From Candidatus Thalassarchaeaceae archaeon (GTDB lineage Archaea > Thermoplasmatota > Poseidoniia > Poseidoniales > Thalassarchaeaceae), in contig JASLNR010000055.1 in NCBI GenBank assembly GCA_030745885.1, positions 1 to 42,092 on the forward strand: a stretch of DNA of 42,092 bases, written 5' to 3'. This document shows positions 7,979 to 16,055 of the stretch, one piece after another. The translations under genes were made by a program, and so were the position numbers. The notes beneath the pieces were generated by a model. That model was not told the DNA's origin. It did not search any database and was given only the letters and a program-made list of their open reading frames with translations. Each line of letters starts with the position of its first letter. Position 1 is the first letter of the stretch.

Positions 7979-8739
7979 ACAGGTCGCAGTTGTATTGGCT
8001 GGAGGGGCAGGGCCTCCCCAAGCACTGCACCATCATTGAGGCAGTGCCGGGCGTGGGAAACGTCGGGAAGCTGGTCATCGATGGCCTCCTGAGCAAACAT
8101 CCATCCAGAACTCTGGGGTGGCTCCTGCATCCTGACTTCCCACCCCATGCAACCCTGAATAACGAGGGACTGATCAGGCCACCCCGCCTCGAACTGAGTT
8201 CGATCCTCCTTCCAGATGGGGGCACGGTGATTGCCATCAGCGGAATGATGCAGCCAATGACCGCAGCCGGCCAATTCGAGGTCTCCGAGTCGATACTTCG
8301 GCTGGCCGCGGACTCAGAGTCCACGCAGTTACTGATACTGGCGGGACTGGCATCTGGGCCGGAAGAACGCTCTATCCACGTAATCTGCTCTGATGCCAAG
8401 GTTCGCAGCAATCTCGAATCGGATGACATCACGGTCAGCCGGGGTCAGCCAGAGGGGGGCATGATGGGCATGGCAGGAATGATTCTCTCGCTTGCTCCAA
8501 CTCGGGGTGTTCCAGCGATAGGTATCGCAGCCGATACCGTCGGCACCAGTGCCGACGTACTCGCGGCCGACAGGCTAGCCAAGTGGATCGAGGAGGCATT
8601 CGAAATACCTCTTGACTTGGACCTCGACACCACCGAGCAAACGGCGTTGCGCCTCTTGGAGGCCATAGACCCAACAGGATCCATAGAGGATTACCTCGGA
8701 GGCGATGGGGCAGAGGTCTCGGCCGACTTCTACGTCTGA
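7975..8739 (+). CDS. PAC2-family protein (COG2047, proteasome-assembly-chaperone-like)
   Basis: 254 residues. Homologs in this exact position (after nop10) occur throughout archaea and belong to the PAC2 superfamily, whose eukaryotic relatives chaperone proteasome assembly; the archaeal role is not established. Visible features are IIEAVPGVGNVGKLVIDGLL near the N-terminus, a central strand-rich part (TQLLILAGLASG) and the Gly-rich segment PEGGMMGMAGMILSLAPTRGVPAIGI. GTG 7975 is chosen because GGAGGAGA lies just upstream and it gives a 4-base GTGA overlap with nop10. The longer frame from 7933 adds fourteen unlikely residues. The acidic C-terminus (EDYLGGDGAEVSADFYV) is typical. Confidence 0.88.
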   Translation: MNRSQLYWLEGQGLPKHCTIIEAVPGVGNVGKLVIDGLLSKHPSRTLGWLLHPDFPPHATLNNEGLIRPPRLELSSILLPDGGTVIAISGMMQPMTAAGQFEVSESILRLAADSESTQLLILAGLASGPEERSIHVICSDAKVRSNLESDDITVSRGQPEGGMMGMAGMILSLAPTRGVPAIGIAADTVGTSADVLAADRLAKWIEEAFEIPLDLDLDTTEQTALRLLEAIDPTGSIEDYLGGDGAEVSADFYV

Positions 8740-8743
8740 TGGC

Positions 8744-8751
8744 AATTATAT
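8744..8751 (+). promoter_or_regulatory. Putative TATA box for the MoaD-like / acetamidase operon
   Basis: AATTATAT lies just after the PAC2 stop. Transcription would start near 8774, about 24 bases before ATG 8798. An imperfect inverted repeat (CAGAGGCTT at 8759-8767 and AAGCCCTCTG at 8778-8787, one unpaired base) flanks that predicted start and could be an operator or a hairpin terminating the upstream operon. Pattern seen, function inferred. Confidence 0.45.
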
Positions 8752-8797
8752 TGGATGTCAGAGGCTTTTTCTGCGTTAAGCCCTCTGTGTCAAGCAC

Positions 8798-9061
8798 ATG
8801 GCGGCGACTACTGAGGGTGCCTTCTCGGTGCGCGTCAACGGTAGGTTGGCCGAGGAGTTCGGTGTTTCGCGCCTGAGCGTCACCGTGCAGACTCCCGCCA
8901 CCATCCATGACGTGCTGGATGCACTTGGTTCGAAGTACCCCGAGTCCATCGGAACCCTTGGTGAAGCGATACCCTTCGTCTCAGGAAGTCACAGAGGTGC
9001 CAATGAAGAATTGCAGTCGGGACAGGAGGTTACGCTCCTGATGCCCGCAGCAGGCGGATAA
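8798..9061 (+). CDS. MoaD/ThiS-like ubiquitin-fold (SAMP-type) protein
   Basis: 87-residue beta-grasp protein ending in the diagnostic Gly-Gly (LLMPAAGG). The pattern VRVNGRLAEEFG, TPATIHDVLDALGSKYPE and SGQEVTLLMPAAGG is typical of MoaD and of archaeal SAMPs. Such proteins are adenylated at the C-terminal Gly by an E1-like enzyme and then carry sulfur for molybdopterin or tRNA thiolation, or are conjugated to proteins. Nothing here tells which role applies; no MoaE or E1 gene is in the window. It precedes the acetamidase/formamidase by 20 bases, probably in one transcript. Confidence 0.88.
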   Translation: MAATTEGAFSVRVNGRLAEEFGVSRLSVTVQTPATIHDVLDALGSKYPESIGTLGEAIPFVSGSHRGANEELQSGQEVTLLMPAAGG

Positions 9062-9081
9062 CGAGAATAGGAGAGGAATAT

Positions 9082-10383
9082 ATGACAGAAGAAGTAAATG
9101 GATGTGAGACAGTATATGTGAATGAATTCACAGATGGAGTGCTAGATCCCGAGAAGCCGATGTTGGGGCCGGTTCGAGACGGTGGGCACATCATCGCGAA
9201 CACGGCCCCGGGGTGCTGGGGCCCGATGATTACTCCCGAGCTGCGTGGCGGCCACGAGGTGTCGATTCCCGTCGCTGTGGAGGGGGCCAAGGTCGGCGAT
9301 GCAATTGCGATTAGGATCAAGGATATCTCCGTGACCTCGGTGGCTACTTCGTCGGGCAACGACTACTGGGTGGACGGCCTCTACATGGGCGATCCCTACG
9401 TGGCCAAGTACGACCCCGACAACGACGAGTTGAATCCGGCTTCGTATGTAGAGGGAATCGGCGAGGATGCCGTACGATTCAAGTCAACTGGGAAGCCGGC
9501 CAGCCCGTTCAAGTTTACGAACGGCTACACCATCGCGTTCGATAACAACCGAAGCCTAGGCGTCACCCTCGACAAAGGGGCCGCAGAGAAAATCGCACAC
9601 GATGCGAAGTTCTACGCTGCGATGCCCCAAAATGCAATCCAACACTCGATCCTCACCTTCGCACCTCACCATCTGGTTGGCCTCGTTGCTAGGCTGAGGC
9701 CGTTCATGGGCCAGTTGGGCACCTGCCCCGCGATAGCGATGCCGGACTCACATAACGCAGGGGACTTCGGCACGTTCCTCGTCGGGGCCCCCCACCCACA
9801 GGCGATAACCGCTGAGGATTTGCAGCATCGCACAGACGGCCACATGGATATCGATGCCGTTCGTGCCGGGGCGATTCTGATTTGCCCGGTGAAGGTAGAC
9901 GGAGGGGGCATCTACATGGGCGACATGCACGCTATGCAGGGGGACGGGGAGATTGCTGGGCACACGACTGATGTTTCTGGCATAGTTACCCTGCAGGTCC
10001 ACGTCCTCAAAGGACTGGGAATCGACGGCCCCATCATATTCCCGGTCGAGGAGGACCTCCCGTTCCTCGCCAAGCCGATCTCAGAAGAAGAGAGGGCCTT
10101 GGCTGAGAGCGTCGCTGGAAGTTGGGGTATGAAAGGGGTCGAGGACGCGGTGCCAATCTCGATAGTGGGTTCGGGGCCAGACTTGAACTCCGCGACCGAG
10201 AATGGTCTTGAAAGGGCTGCTGCGCTGCTGGATACTACCGTTCCAGAGATTAGGAACAGAGCCACCATCACGGGTTCGATCGAAATCGGAAGGCATCCGG
10301 GAGTGGTGCAGGTGACTTTCCTTGCTCCGGCTGGCAAGGTCGAGGAGTTGGGGTTGCTCGGCTTCGCCAATGACCAGTATTAG
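9082..10383 (+). CDS. Acetamidase/formamidase family protein
   Basis: 433 residues, a normal length for the FmdA/AmdA family, which hydrolyses formamide or acetamide to ammonia and the carboxylate. Conserved stretches include MLGPVRDGGHIIANTAPGC, MITPELRGGHEVSIPVAVEG, VGAPHPQAITAEDLQH and the metal-site-like GGIYMGDMHAMQGDGEIAGH. A good Shine-Dalgarno (GGAGAGG) precedes ATG 9082. The gene follows the MoaD-like protein and ends overlapping by 4 bases with the convergent radical SAM gene. A likely role is nitrogen recovery from small amides; substrate cannot be told from sequence. Cytoplasmic, with no signal peptide seen. Confidence 0.92.
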   Translation: MTEEVNGCETVYVNEFTDGVLDPEKPMLGPVRDGGHIIANTAPGCWGPMITPELRGGHEVSIPVAVEGAKVGDAIAIRIKDISVTSVATSSGNDYWVDGLYMGDPYVAKYDPDNDELNPASYVEGIGEDAVRFKSTGKPASPFKFTNGYTIAFDNNRSLGVTLDKGAAEKIAHDAKFYAAMPQNAIQHSILTFAPHHLVGLVARLRPFMGQLGTCPAIAMPDSHNAGDFGTFLVGAPHPQAITAEDLQHRTDGHMDIDAVRAGAILICPVKVDGGGIYMGDMHAMQGDGEIAGHTTDVSGIVTLQVHVLKGLGIDGPIIFPVEEDLPFLAKPISEEERALAESVAGSWGMKGVEDAVPISIVGSGPDLNSATENGLERAAALLDTTVPEIRNRATITGSIEIGRHPGVVQVTFLAPAGKVEELGLLGFANDQY

Positions 10384-12158
10384 GCTACTAGGACCTCCCC
10401 CGCGAATTCCGGCATCCGCATGCCCGACTCGCTGAAGGCCTCCTGAACGGTTTGGAAGGGCCTGTTGGAGCTCCTCGCTGCCTTTGCCCTAGCGCTCACG
10501 ATTCTCCATGAGGACTTGCTGCCGATTCCGGGTATTGCCTCCAGCTGCTGCTGGGTGGCATTGTTGATGTCCAGCCCGACCTCGACGCCGGTGATGCTAC
10601 GCATCCCGTGGTCGGTCACGAGGATGTCCGATCTGGTCTCAAGGGGGATTCTGTAGGGCACGCCGATGAGGATTGGGTAGGCTCCGATCTGCCGCCCGAA
10701 TGTGACTCCCGATCTGCCGTGTATTCTCGGGTCCCTGTGTTCGGGGTCTGTAATCTGCTCCGGCCTCCTAATTCGGTCGTTGTGAGCCTCCCACCAGACC
10801 TCGCGCAGGATGGTGCCTGTTGGGAGCATCTCCTTGAGGAGCGGTCGGTCGATGGTCTCCCTGACCTGCCTCTTGAAGTCCCTGAAAGTCCGTTCGGGGA
10901 CTTCTTGGAATCCCTGCCCCTCGACCTGTCTGATGTTGATTCGACGCAGCCAGAGGCCCTCGTCCCGGAGGCTCCTGAGAAGTTCCATGTTCATCGAATA
11001 GGTAGAGTTGGTCTCGCCATTGAGGCCGGCGATGAAGTTGAGGCCGGGGAGGAGCCTTGGCAGCCCCCTCTCGCCCTTGTCCCTGCCATGTTCGTTGATG
11101 AGTCGGACGGCCGTGCGAAGCTGGCTGGGGTCACAGTTGAGCCAGTTCTGCTTGTGCACAGCGGGGTCTGCGGACTCGAGGCCGAACGAGAGCACCGCAC
11201 CGTCTGAGAGAGTCTGCACTAGGGTCTTGGTGATGATTGTGGCAGGCTCGAGGTTCTCTGCGACGATGGAGGGGTTGGCATTGTCGACGTGAAGGACCTC
11301 GAGGCGTTCGTCCTCGCGCAGGCCGTGCAGCACCCTAGCTATGGGTTCGGGATCAGGTATTGGGTACTCTATGTCCCCGGCCCCCTCGGCCCTGTAGGTG
11401 TAGATGTCGGTGGCACCCCCTATGCGGACGTTGCGAACGCCCGAATCCAATGCGGATCCGATCTCGGCGATGACATCCTGCTCGTGCCTCCATTGGGGAA
11501 TTCCCTTCTTTGGCTCGATGCAGAACCTGCATCCGCGCTCGAAGCGAACGCATCCCTGGTAGAGTTCAACCTCGTAGGTGAGGGGGCCGGGGGAGCCGCC
11601 CGGAGATGTTAGATCTGGGTGAGCGGTGACTGCCTTGGAACTGGCTCCTGCTAGTGCCCAAGAGCCCCATTGCTCGGCAGTGCGCCTCGTGTTCTTCCAA
11701 TTACCGGTCGCCACAAAGTGGTCTAGGGAAGCATCGGTATCCTGCACCGTGCAGAACAGGTTCTTCCTGAGCGGCGTCCAACCCTCGTGCCTCCAGTGCC
11801 GAATCGCCCATCCACCGCACAGCACTGGGCGGTTCTGGGGCAGGACGGACAGCACCTCGTCGAGTTCCCGCCTGCTGATCGGGGTTCCTCGGACATACTT
11901 CCCCGGTACCACTGCCCCAGCAAGGATGACTGCTCCCCGTATGTCCGCAAGCTCACGTCTGATTCCCTCCCGCGCTTGCTGGCTGGGGAGTTTGCCCTTG
12001 TGATGGATCCTCCACTGGTCGATTGTCATGTACGAGTATGGCTCCCCCCTGGTTTCGAGGACGCCGCAGATGTAGCGGATGTGAAAGCCTAGGTAATTGG
12101 GCACCCCGAAGGCAGCGGGCTCGTCCTCGTAGCCGTCGATTACAAGCCAGCCGTCCAT
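10380..12158 (-). CDS. Radical SAM protein with C-terminal helix-hairpin-helix (COG1031-like)
   Basis: 592 residues from ATG 12158 (GAGTGGG upstream); a start at 12194 is also open. The radical SAM cluster motif is LYQGCVRFERGCRFCIEPKKG, with Cys203, Cys210 and Cys213. The spacing C-x6-C-x2-C differs from the canonical C-x3-C-x2-C, but resembles what I recall of the archaeal COG1031 family. After the motif come TIM-barrel segments (VRNVRIGGATDIYTY, EVLHVDNANPSIVAENL, GLNFIAGLNGE). The last 60 residues (GLDINNATQQQLEAIPGIGSK) form a helix-hairpin-helix, a nucleic-acid-binding element. Function of the family is unknown; an RNA or tRNA modification role is plausible. It lies downstream of the Csl4 fusion, probably in one operon with it and the METTL5-like methylase. 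Confidence 0.85.
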   Translation of the reverse strand: MDGWLVIDGYEDEPAAFGVPNYLGFHIRYICGVLETRGEPYSYMTIDQWRIHHKGKLPSQQAREGIRRELADIRGAVILAGAVVPGKYVRGTPISRRELDEVLSVLPQNRPVLCGGWAIRHWRHEGWTPLRKNLFCTVQDTDASLDHFVATGNWKNTRRTAEQWGSWALAGASSKAVTAHPDLTSPGGSPGPLTYEVELYQGCVRFERGCRFCIEPKKGIPQWRHEQDVIAEIGSALDSGVRNVRIGGATDIYTYRAEGAGDIEYPIPDPEPIARVLHGLREDERLEVLHVDNANPSIVAENLEPATIITKTLVQTLSDGAVLSFGLESADPAVHKQNWLNCDPSQLRTAVRLINEHGRDKGERGLPRLLPGLNFIAGLNGETNSTYSMNMELLRSLRDEGLWLRRINIRQVEGQGFQEVPERTFRDFKRQVRETIDRPLLKEMLPTGTILREVWWEAHNDRIRRPEQITDPEHRDPRIHGRSGVTFGRQIGAYPILIGVPYRIPLETRSDILVTDHGMRSITGVEVGLDINNATQQQLEAIPGIGSKSSWRIVSARAKAARSSNRPFQTVQEAFSESGMRMPEFAGEVLVA

Positions 12159-12204
12159 GTTTTCCCACTCGCCGCATGACGGCGTGGACTTCACGGCTTC
12201 GCCC

Positions 12205-13485
12205 TCAGCGGCGCTGCCTGCGTCTGCTGCCGCCCCTTCTGCCGCCCCTGCTGCCGCCGGATGTCGACTCCTCTACCGTGATCCTCCGACCCTTGAAATC
12301 GGTGCCCTTGAGCGCCTTGATGGCAGCTTCACCGGACTTCTTGCTTGCGAAGGTGACGAAGGCGAAGCCCCGGGGCCTGCCGGTCTCCCTGTCCATGGCC
12401 ATGTGGACCTCATTCAGCTCGCCGTGAGGTGAGAACAGCTCCCTAAGCTCGTCTTCTGTGGCTTCGTACGATACCCCTCCCACGAAAAGCTTGGTTCCCA
12501 TGGTCTCCTCGGCCTTGGACCTGGCCCCCCTCATCACCTCGCGCTCACGTGCAAGGGCTTCCTTGCTGGCCTTCCCGGCCTCCACCTTGTCCATGCAGTC
12601 CCTGCATCGCAGCGGCTTTCCCGGAGTCGGCTTGAAAGGGACCTTGGTTGCCGTCCCGCAGAGGGTGCAGTCCGCAGCGTGCATCTCCCTCTGAGGCCGG
12701 CCTCCGCGACCGTCTCGCCCTCGTGGCGTGGGAGATCTGCGTGCGGAAGCGGGAATCTCGTGCGACAGCCCGCGCCTGTGGTCTGCGAGGGGGGAGAGGT
12801 ATGGCCTGGCCCCATCGTGCCCCAGAGTAGATTCAGCCTCCTCGGTCCAGCGCTGGCCCGGGCGGTTGAGCGGTTGGAGATCAGAGCCGTCGGGAATGCT
12901 GAAGCCGTGACCGAAGCCGTTTGAGAGGGCCCTGAATCCCCTGTAGTCGCACCGTGGGCATGTGACGTTGAAGTCCGGAGTGGCGTCACTCGACGCGAGT
13001 TCCGCCCCGCAGGTCGGGCAGGCTGCGTACAGAACCCCTAGGTCAGGGTCCCCCTTAGTCGAGGCCTTCAGCATGGGCTCCGTCTTGATGACCTTGGCGC
13101 GAACGATGTCCCGCTTCCTCATGGCGTCCCCGGCTGATGGGATGAAGCGGTCAACAAGCTCGGAGACGAAGATGTCAGCGAATAGCCTCTGTGCGGGGAT
13201 GTCCCTGTGGCCACCTGGCCTGCCCTCGATGTGAAGCACCCTGAGCTCGGCGGTCTTCTCGTTGAGTCGGTTGACCTCACCGATCAGCACGTCCCCCATC
13301 TCGGGTATGTTGAGCGGTGGTCTTGACGGATCCACGGAGAGCACTCCAGCGCTTCTGACCAGAGTGCCGGCGACAACGGCGACCGCCTCGCCGGCAGCGA
13401 TGTGGACGCCCTCACCGGGCTGCCCATCGCCTGGAATCGCCACGGGGGTTCCGGGCGTCACGAAGTCTCCCTCAGAGGCACTCAT
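12205..13485 (-). CDS. csl4: Exosome subunit Csl4 fused to a CxxC-x17-CxxC zinc domain and an RRM
   Basis: 426 residues from ATG 13485. Residues 6-50 resemble the Csl4 N-terminal domain (FVTPGTPVAIPGDGQPGEG). About 60-135 is the S1 RNA-binding domain (MGDVLIGEVNRLNEKTAEL). The Csl4 zinc ribbon follows at Cys156-x2-Cys159 and Cys176-x2-Cys179. A normal archaeal Csl4 stops near there at about 185-200 residues. Here the frame continues without a stop through a low-complexity linker, a second zinc motif (Cys273-x2-Cys276, exactly 17 residues, Cys294-x2-Cys297), a charged helix, a complete RRM (about 332-404, RNP2 LFVGGV, RNP1 RGFAFVTF) and a Gly/Arg/Ser tail. The Csl4 part would recruit RNA to the exosome cap, and the added domains should bind more RNA. 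A join of two genes cannot be excluded without reads, but the frame is clean. Confidence 0.88.
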   Translation of the reverse strand: MSASEGDFVTPGTPVAIPGDGQPGEGVHIAAGEAVAVVAGTLVRSAGVLSVDPSRPPLNIPEMGDVLIGEVNRLNEKTAELRVLHIEGRPGGHRDIPAQRLFADIFVSELVDRFIPSAGDAMRKRDIVRAKVIKTEPMLKASTKGDPDLGVLYAACPTCGAELASSDATPDFNVTCPRCDYRGFRALSNGFGHGFSIPDGSDLQPLNRPGQRWTEEAESTLGHDGARPYLSPLADHRRGLSHEIPASARRSPTPRGRDGRGGRPQREMHAADCTLCGTATKVPFKPTPGKPLRCRDCMDKVEAGKASKEALAREREVMRGARSKAEETMGTKLFVGGVSYEATEDELRELFSPHGELNEVHMAMDRETGRPRGFAFVTFASKKSGEAAIKALKGTDFKGRRITVEESTSGGSRGGRRGGSRRRQRR

Positions 13486-13541
13486 CGGCCCGCCGACCTG
13501 ACAATCCCCTATCAACGGTCCGGAAGTCTCGGACACGAATA

Positions 13542-14156
13542 TCAGGGAGGCGAGAGACGCCAGAATGCCGCGCGTGTTCGGCCCCTCTCCCGGGCATGGT
13601 GCTCGTATGCAGCCGGCAGGGCGAAATCTGCCTCTCCGTAACGCTCGACGCCCCAGCCAGCAGCCTCGAATATCGACTGAATGTGCAGTGCCTCCGCATT
13701 GTGCATCAAGTGCGCGGTAACTCCCACTGAGAGGATTGCCTCGAGGAATGGCCTGTCGGCCCTCTCGATCTGCCTGCCCCACGGAGGGTTCGTGATCACC
13801 AGGTCTGCGGAGGAAATGTCGAGGCCTTCCACGCCTACCTCGGCTCTGACTATCTCGACGCGCCCCTCCACGCCCAAGTCAGTTGCATTGCCTGCACAAA
13901 CCTCACATGCTTCCTCATCGGCCTCGACAAGGATGGCCGATGATGCGCCCATCAGCAAGGCACCAATTCCCAGTACTCCGTTTCCCGAACCCAAGTCGAC
14001 TACTGAGCAGCCATCGAAAATATCGTTGAAAGAAGCGATATCAGCCAGCCAACGGGCAGCCAAATCGCCATCTGTGGAGTACTGCTCCAGATCGACATTG
14101 GTGCACGGATGCGGGGTCATCTTGGAGAGTTGCATCGCTAAGGTGCGCAGACGCAT
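13542..14156 (-). CDS. METTL5-like (COG2263) SAM-dependent nucleic-acid methyltransferase
   Basis: 204 residues. It has the family start LEQYSTDGDLAARWL, the SAM motif VVDLGSGNGVLGIGA (residues 52-66), the acidic ribose-binding EAD near 78-80 and the catalytic motif NPPW (123-126), typical of N6-adenine or related amino methyltransferases. Human METTL5 makes m6A in 18S rRNA, and the archaeal homologs are expected to act on rRNA. It is the first gene of a minus-strand set with the Csl4 fusion (56 bases downstream) and the radical SAM protein. A methylase of this family next to csl4 is, to my recollection, a recurrent archaeal arrangement, supporting an RNA role. Confidence 0.88.
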   Translation of the reverse strand: MRLRTLAMQLSKMTPHPCTNVDLEQYSTDGDLAARWLADIASFNDIFDGCSVVDLGSGNGVLGIGALLMGASSAILVEADEEACEVCAGNATDLGVEGRVEIVRAEVGVEGLDISSADLVITNPPWGRQIERADRPFLEAILSVGVTAHLMHNAEALHIQSIFEAAGWGVERYGEADFALPAAYEHHARERGRTRAAFWRLSPP

Positions 14157-14242
14157 GGTCTCGCATAGCGCGGGGGTGATTGAATTAACCGAATTACTGA
14201 CTTTTCTGATAGTTCAAATACCCCCAAGTATACTAGTTTCTC

Positions 14243-15451
14243 GTGGACCAGACCGGACTCCTGTTTCTCGCGGTCGGACTAGCCCTCGGAGCGGCCTTGG
14301 GTTGGACGATAGCCAGATCAAAGTCCTTGGCTAGGGAAGCCCACCTAGAAGCCCTACTTGAGACTAGGGAAGAAGGAGTGGAGGACCACTTCAAAGTGCT
14401 CGCAAGCGATGCCCTGAGGAATAACGCCGAGCAGTTCATTCTGACCGCTAAGCAGGCGCTGGCGACAGAGAGAGTGGAAGGGGAGAAAATATTACTCGAA
14501 AGAGAGAAGGCGGTGGAGGGACTAGTCAAACCACTGTCGGAGAAGCTCGAGAAGCTCGAGGCGCTGAACCAGAAGCTCTCTCTGGACAGGAGGGGCGACT
14601 ACGAGGGACTCAAGCGCCAGATGGATAAGCTAGGCGAGAAGACCGATATGCTCGGGAGGCAGGCTGGAGGGCTGGCTACCGCCCTGAGTCGGTCTTCTAA
14701 CGTCAGGGGGGACTGGGGGGAGATTCAAATCGAGAATATATTCAAAATGGCCAACATGGCTGAGCATATCGACTACGTCAAGCAGAAGGGTATCGAGGGG
14801 GGTAGCCGCCCCGATTTTGTGGTTAACCTGCCAGGAGAAGCGACCATTCCCATCGACGCCAAGTCCGTCGGACAGCACTACTTGGAGGCCATCGATTCTG
14901 ATGACCCCAAGGTACAGACCGAACTTCTGGCCAAGCACGCCCAGTCGATGAAAGACAGGGTCAAGGAGCTAGATAGCAAGGCATACCAGCAGAATGTTTC
15001 CGGATACGCCACCCATGTGATCATGTTCGTCCCATCTGAGGCATTGGTGGCTGCTGCATTCCATGCGGACCCGAACCTCTTCGAATTCGCTCTGAGGAGA
15101 AACGTCCTAGTCGCCTCCCCCATCATTCTTCTGGCAATCCTGCAGACAGTGAGGGTGCAGTGGCAGCAGGTAGAGATAGCCCGTGACGCGGAGGAGATCA
15201 CAAATGTCGCGAAGGAGTTCTACAAGCGACTAATCACTTGGTCCTCACACTTCTCAAGCGTTGGGAAACGGCTAGATAAGGCGGTTGAGGACTACAACCG
15301 GGCGGTCGGATCATGGGCCTCGTCCGTCCAGCCACAGGCAAAGAGGCTCCAGGAGCTGAACATTGAGGAGGCCTTGGGCAGGGGACTCGAGGGCCCCTCT
15401 GAGATTGATCGCGGCCTCAGGGAGTTTTCGGCCCCCTCGGAAGAGGGATAG
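14243..15451 (+). CDS. rmuC: RmuC-family DNA recombination protein
   Basis: 402 residues starting at GTG 14243, which is followed directly by an N-terminal membrane helix (LLFLAVGLALGAALGWTIA). Next comes a long charged coiled-coil region (about residues 30-135) and the conserved RmuC core with GDWGEIQIENIFKMANM, RPDFVVNLPGEATIPIDAKS (a PD-(D/E)xK nuclease-like motif) and LVAAAFHADPNLFEFALRRNVLVASP. In bacteria RmuC limits recombination at inverted repeats; its biochemistry is poorly known. The upstream region (14157-14242) holds the AT-rich elements GAATTAACCGAATTA and TTCAAATA and serves both this gene and the divergent methylase. The M23 peptidase gene follows after 22 bases. Confidence 0.93.
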   Translation: MDQTGLLFLAVGLALGAALGWTIARSKSLAREAHLEALLETREEGVEDHFKVLASDALRNNAEQFILTAKQALATERVEGEKILLEREKAVEGLVKPLSEKLEKLEALNQKLSLDRRGDYEGLKRQMDKLGEKTDMLGRQAGGLATALSRSSNVRGDWGEIQIENIFKMANMAEHIDYVKQKGIEGGSRPDFVVNLPGEATIPIDAKSVGQHYLEAIDSDDPKVQTELLAKHAQSMKDRVKELDSKAYQQNVSGYATHVIMFVPSEALVAAAFHADPNLFEFALRRNVLVASPIILLAILQTVRVQWQQVEIARDAEEITNVAKEFYKRLITWSSHFSSVGKRLDKAVEDYNRAVGSWASSVQPQAKRLQELNIEEALGRGLEGPSEIDRGLREFSAPSEEG

Positions 15452-15473
15452 GTGCGAGGCCCCTCTCACGCTC

Positions 15474-16055
15474 GTGTTGAACTGGGCAGCCCGTGTCTTC
15501 CACCCAGTTGTCTACTTGCCTGATGAGTATGCAGTTCTAGACCTGAGCGGCGGCACATGGACGCCCCCCCAGACAGAGTACAGCGTTGGCAAGTACGACG
15601 AAGTAAGGCCCAATCTGTACAATACCGACCTATTCGGTGGAACTCGCAACATCCACATGGGAATCGACATCGGCGGACCGGTTGGGACTCCGTGCATGGC
15701 ATTCGCCGATGGCGAGGTGTCGCACTTCGGCTACAACCCTGAACAGGGCGATTACGGCAATGTTGTAATCACCAAGCACTACATAGAAGGAGCTTCGGTT
15801 TGGGCACTCTACGGCCACGTGGACGCTGCCTCCATAGAAGACAAGTCGGTAGGCCAGAAGGTCTCCGCAGGCGAAGTGATAGCATGGTTCGGGGCCCATC
15901 ACGAGAACGGCGGCTGGGAGCCGCACCTGCACTTCCAGCTCTCTTTGGTCGAGCCCGAGACTCATGACCTGCCCGGCGTAGTGGCTCCAGAGGGGAGAGT
16001 CCAAGCACTGCTAGACTACCCCGACCCGAGGCTAGTGCTCGGCCCGCTCTACTGA
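15474..16055 (+). CDS. M23-family (LytM-type) metallopeptidase
   Basis: 193 residues from GTG 15474. The M23 zinc site is complete: HMGIDIG gives His61-x3-Asp65, and PHLHFQ gives His151-x-His153; LYGHVD supplies the additional conserved His. The fold segments GTPCMAFADGEVSHFGYN and GQKVSAGEVIAWFG are typical. Members cleave peptidoglycan cross-bridges in bacteria, but archaea lack murein, so the substrate is unclear. No signal peptide is visible with this start; a longer frame open to 15363 adds an Arg-rich stretch overlapping rmuC and also lacks one. The gene lies 22 bases after rmuC and its 3' end overlaps the convergent isomerase gene by 7 bases. Confidence 0.85.
   Translation: MLNWAARVFHPVVYLPDEYAVLDLSGGTWTPPQTEYSVGKYDEVRPNLYNTDLFGGTRNIHMGIDIGGPVGTPCMAFADGEVSHFGYNPEQGDYGNVVITKHYIEGASVWALYGHVDAASIEDKSVGQKVSAGEVIAWFGAHHENGGWEPHLHFQLSLVEPETHDLPGVVAPEGRVQALLDYPDPRLVLGPLY

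Noticed and set aside
7606..8274. 222-codon minus-strand frame opposite nop10 and PAC2
   Set aside because: Both sense genes are conserved archaeal families in a conserved order.
10608..11207. 199-codon plus-strand frame opposite the radical SAM gene
   Set aside because: It lies wholly antisense to a well-supported gene, has biased composition and no recognisable motif. High GC content produces such long shadow frames.
13486..13782. 99-residue N-terminal extension of the Csl4 fusion
   Set aside because: The extension overlaps the methylase gene, is rich in Arg/Gly/Cys like a shadow translation, and the Csl4 domain begins cleanly at ATG 13485.
13681..14334. 217-codon plus-strand frame opposite the methylase
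   Set aside because: Antisense to a gene with SAM and NPPW motifs and overlaps the rmuC start.
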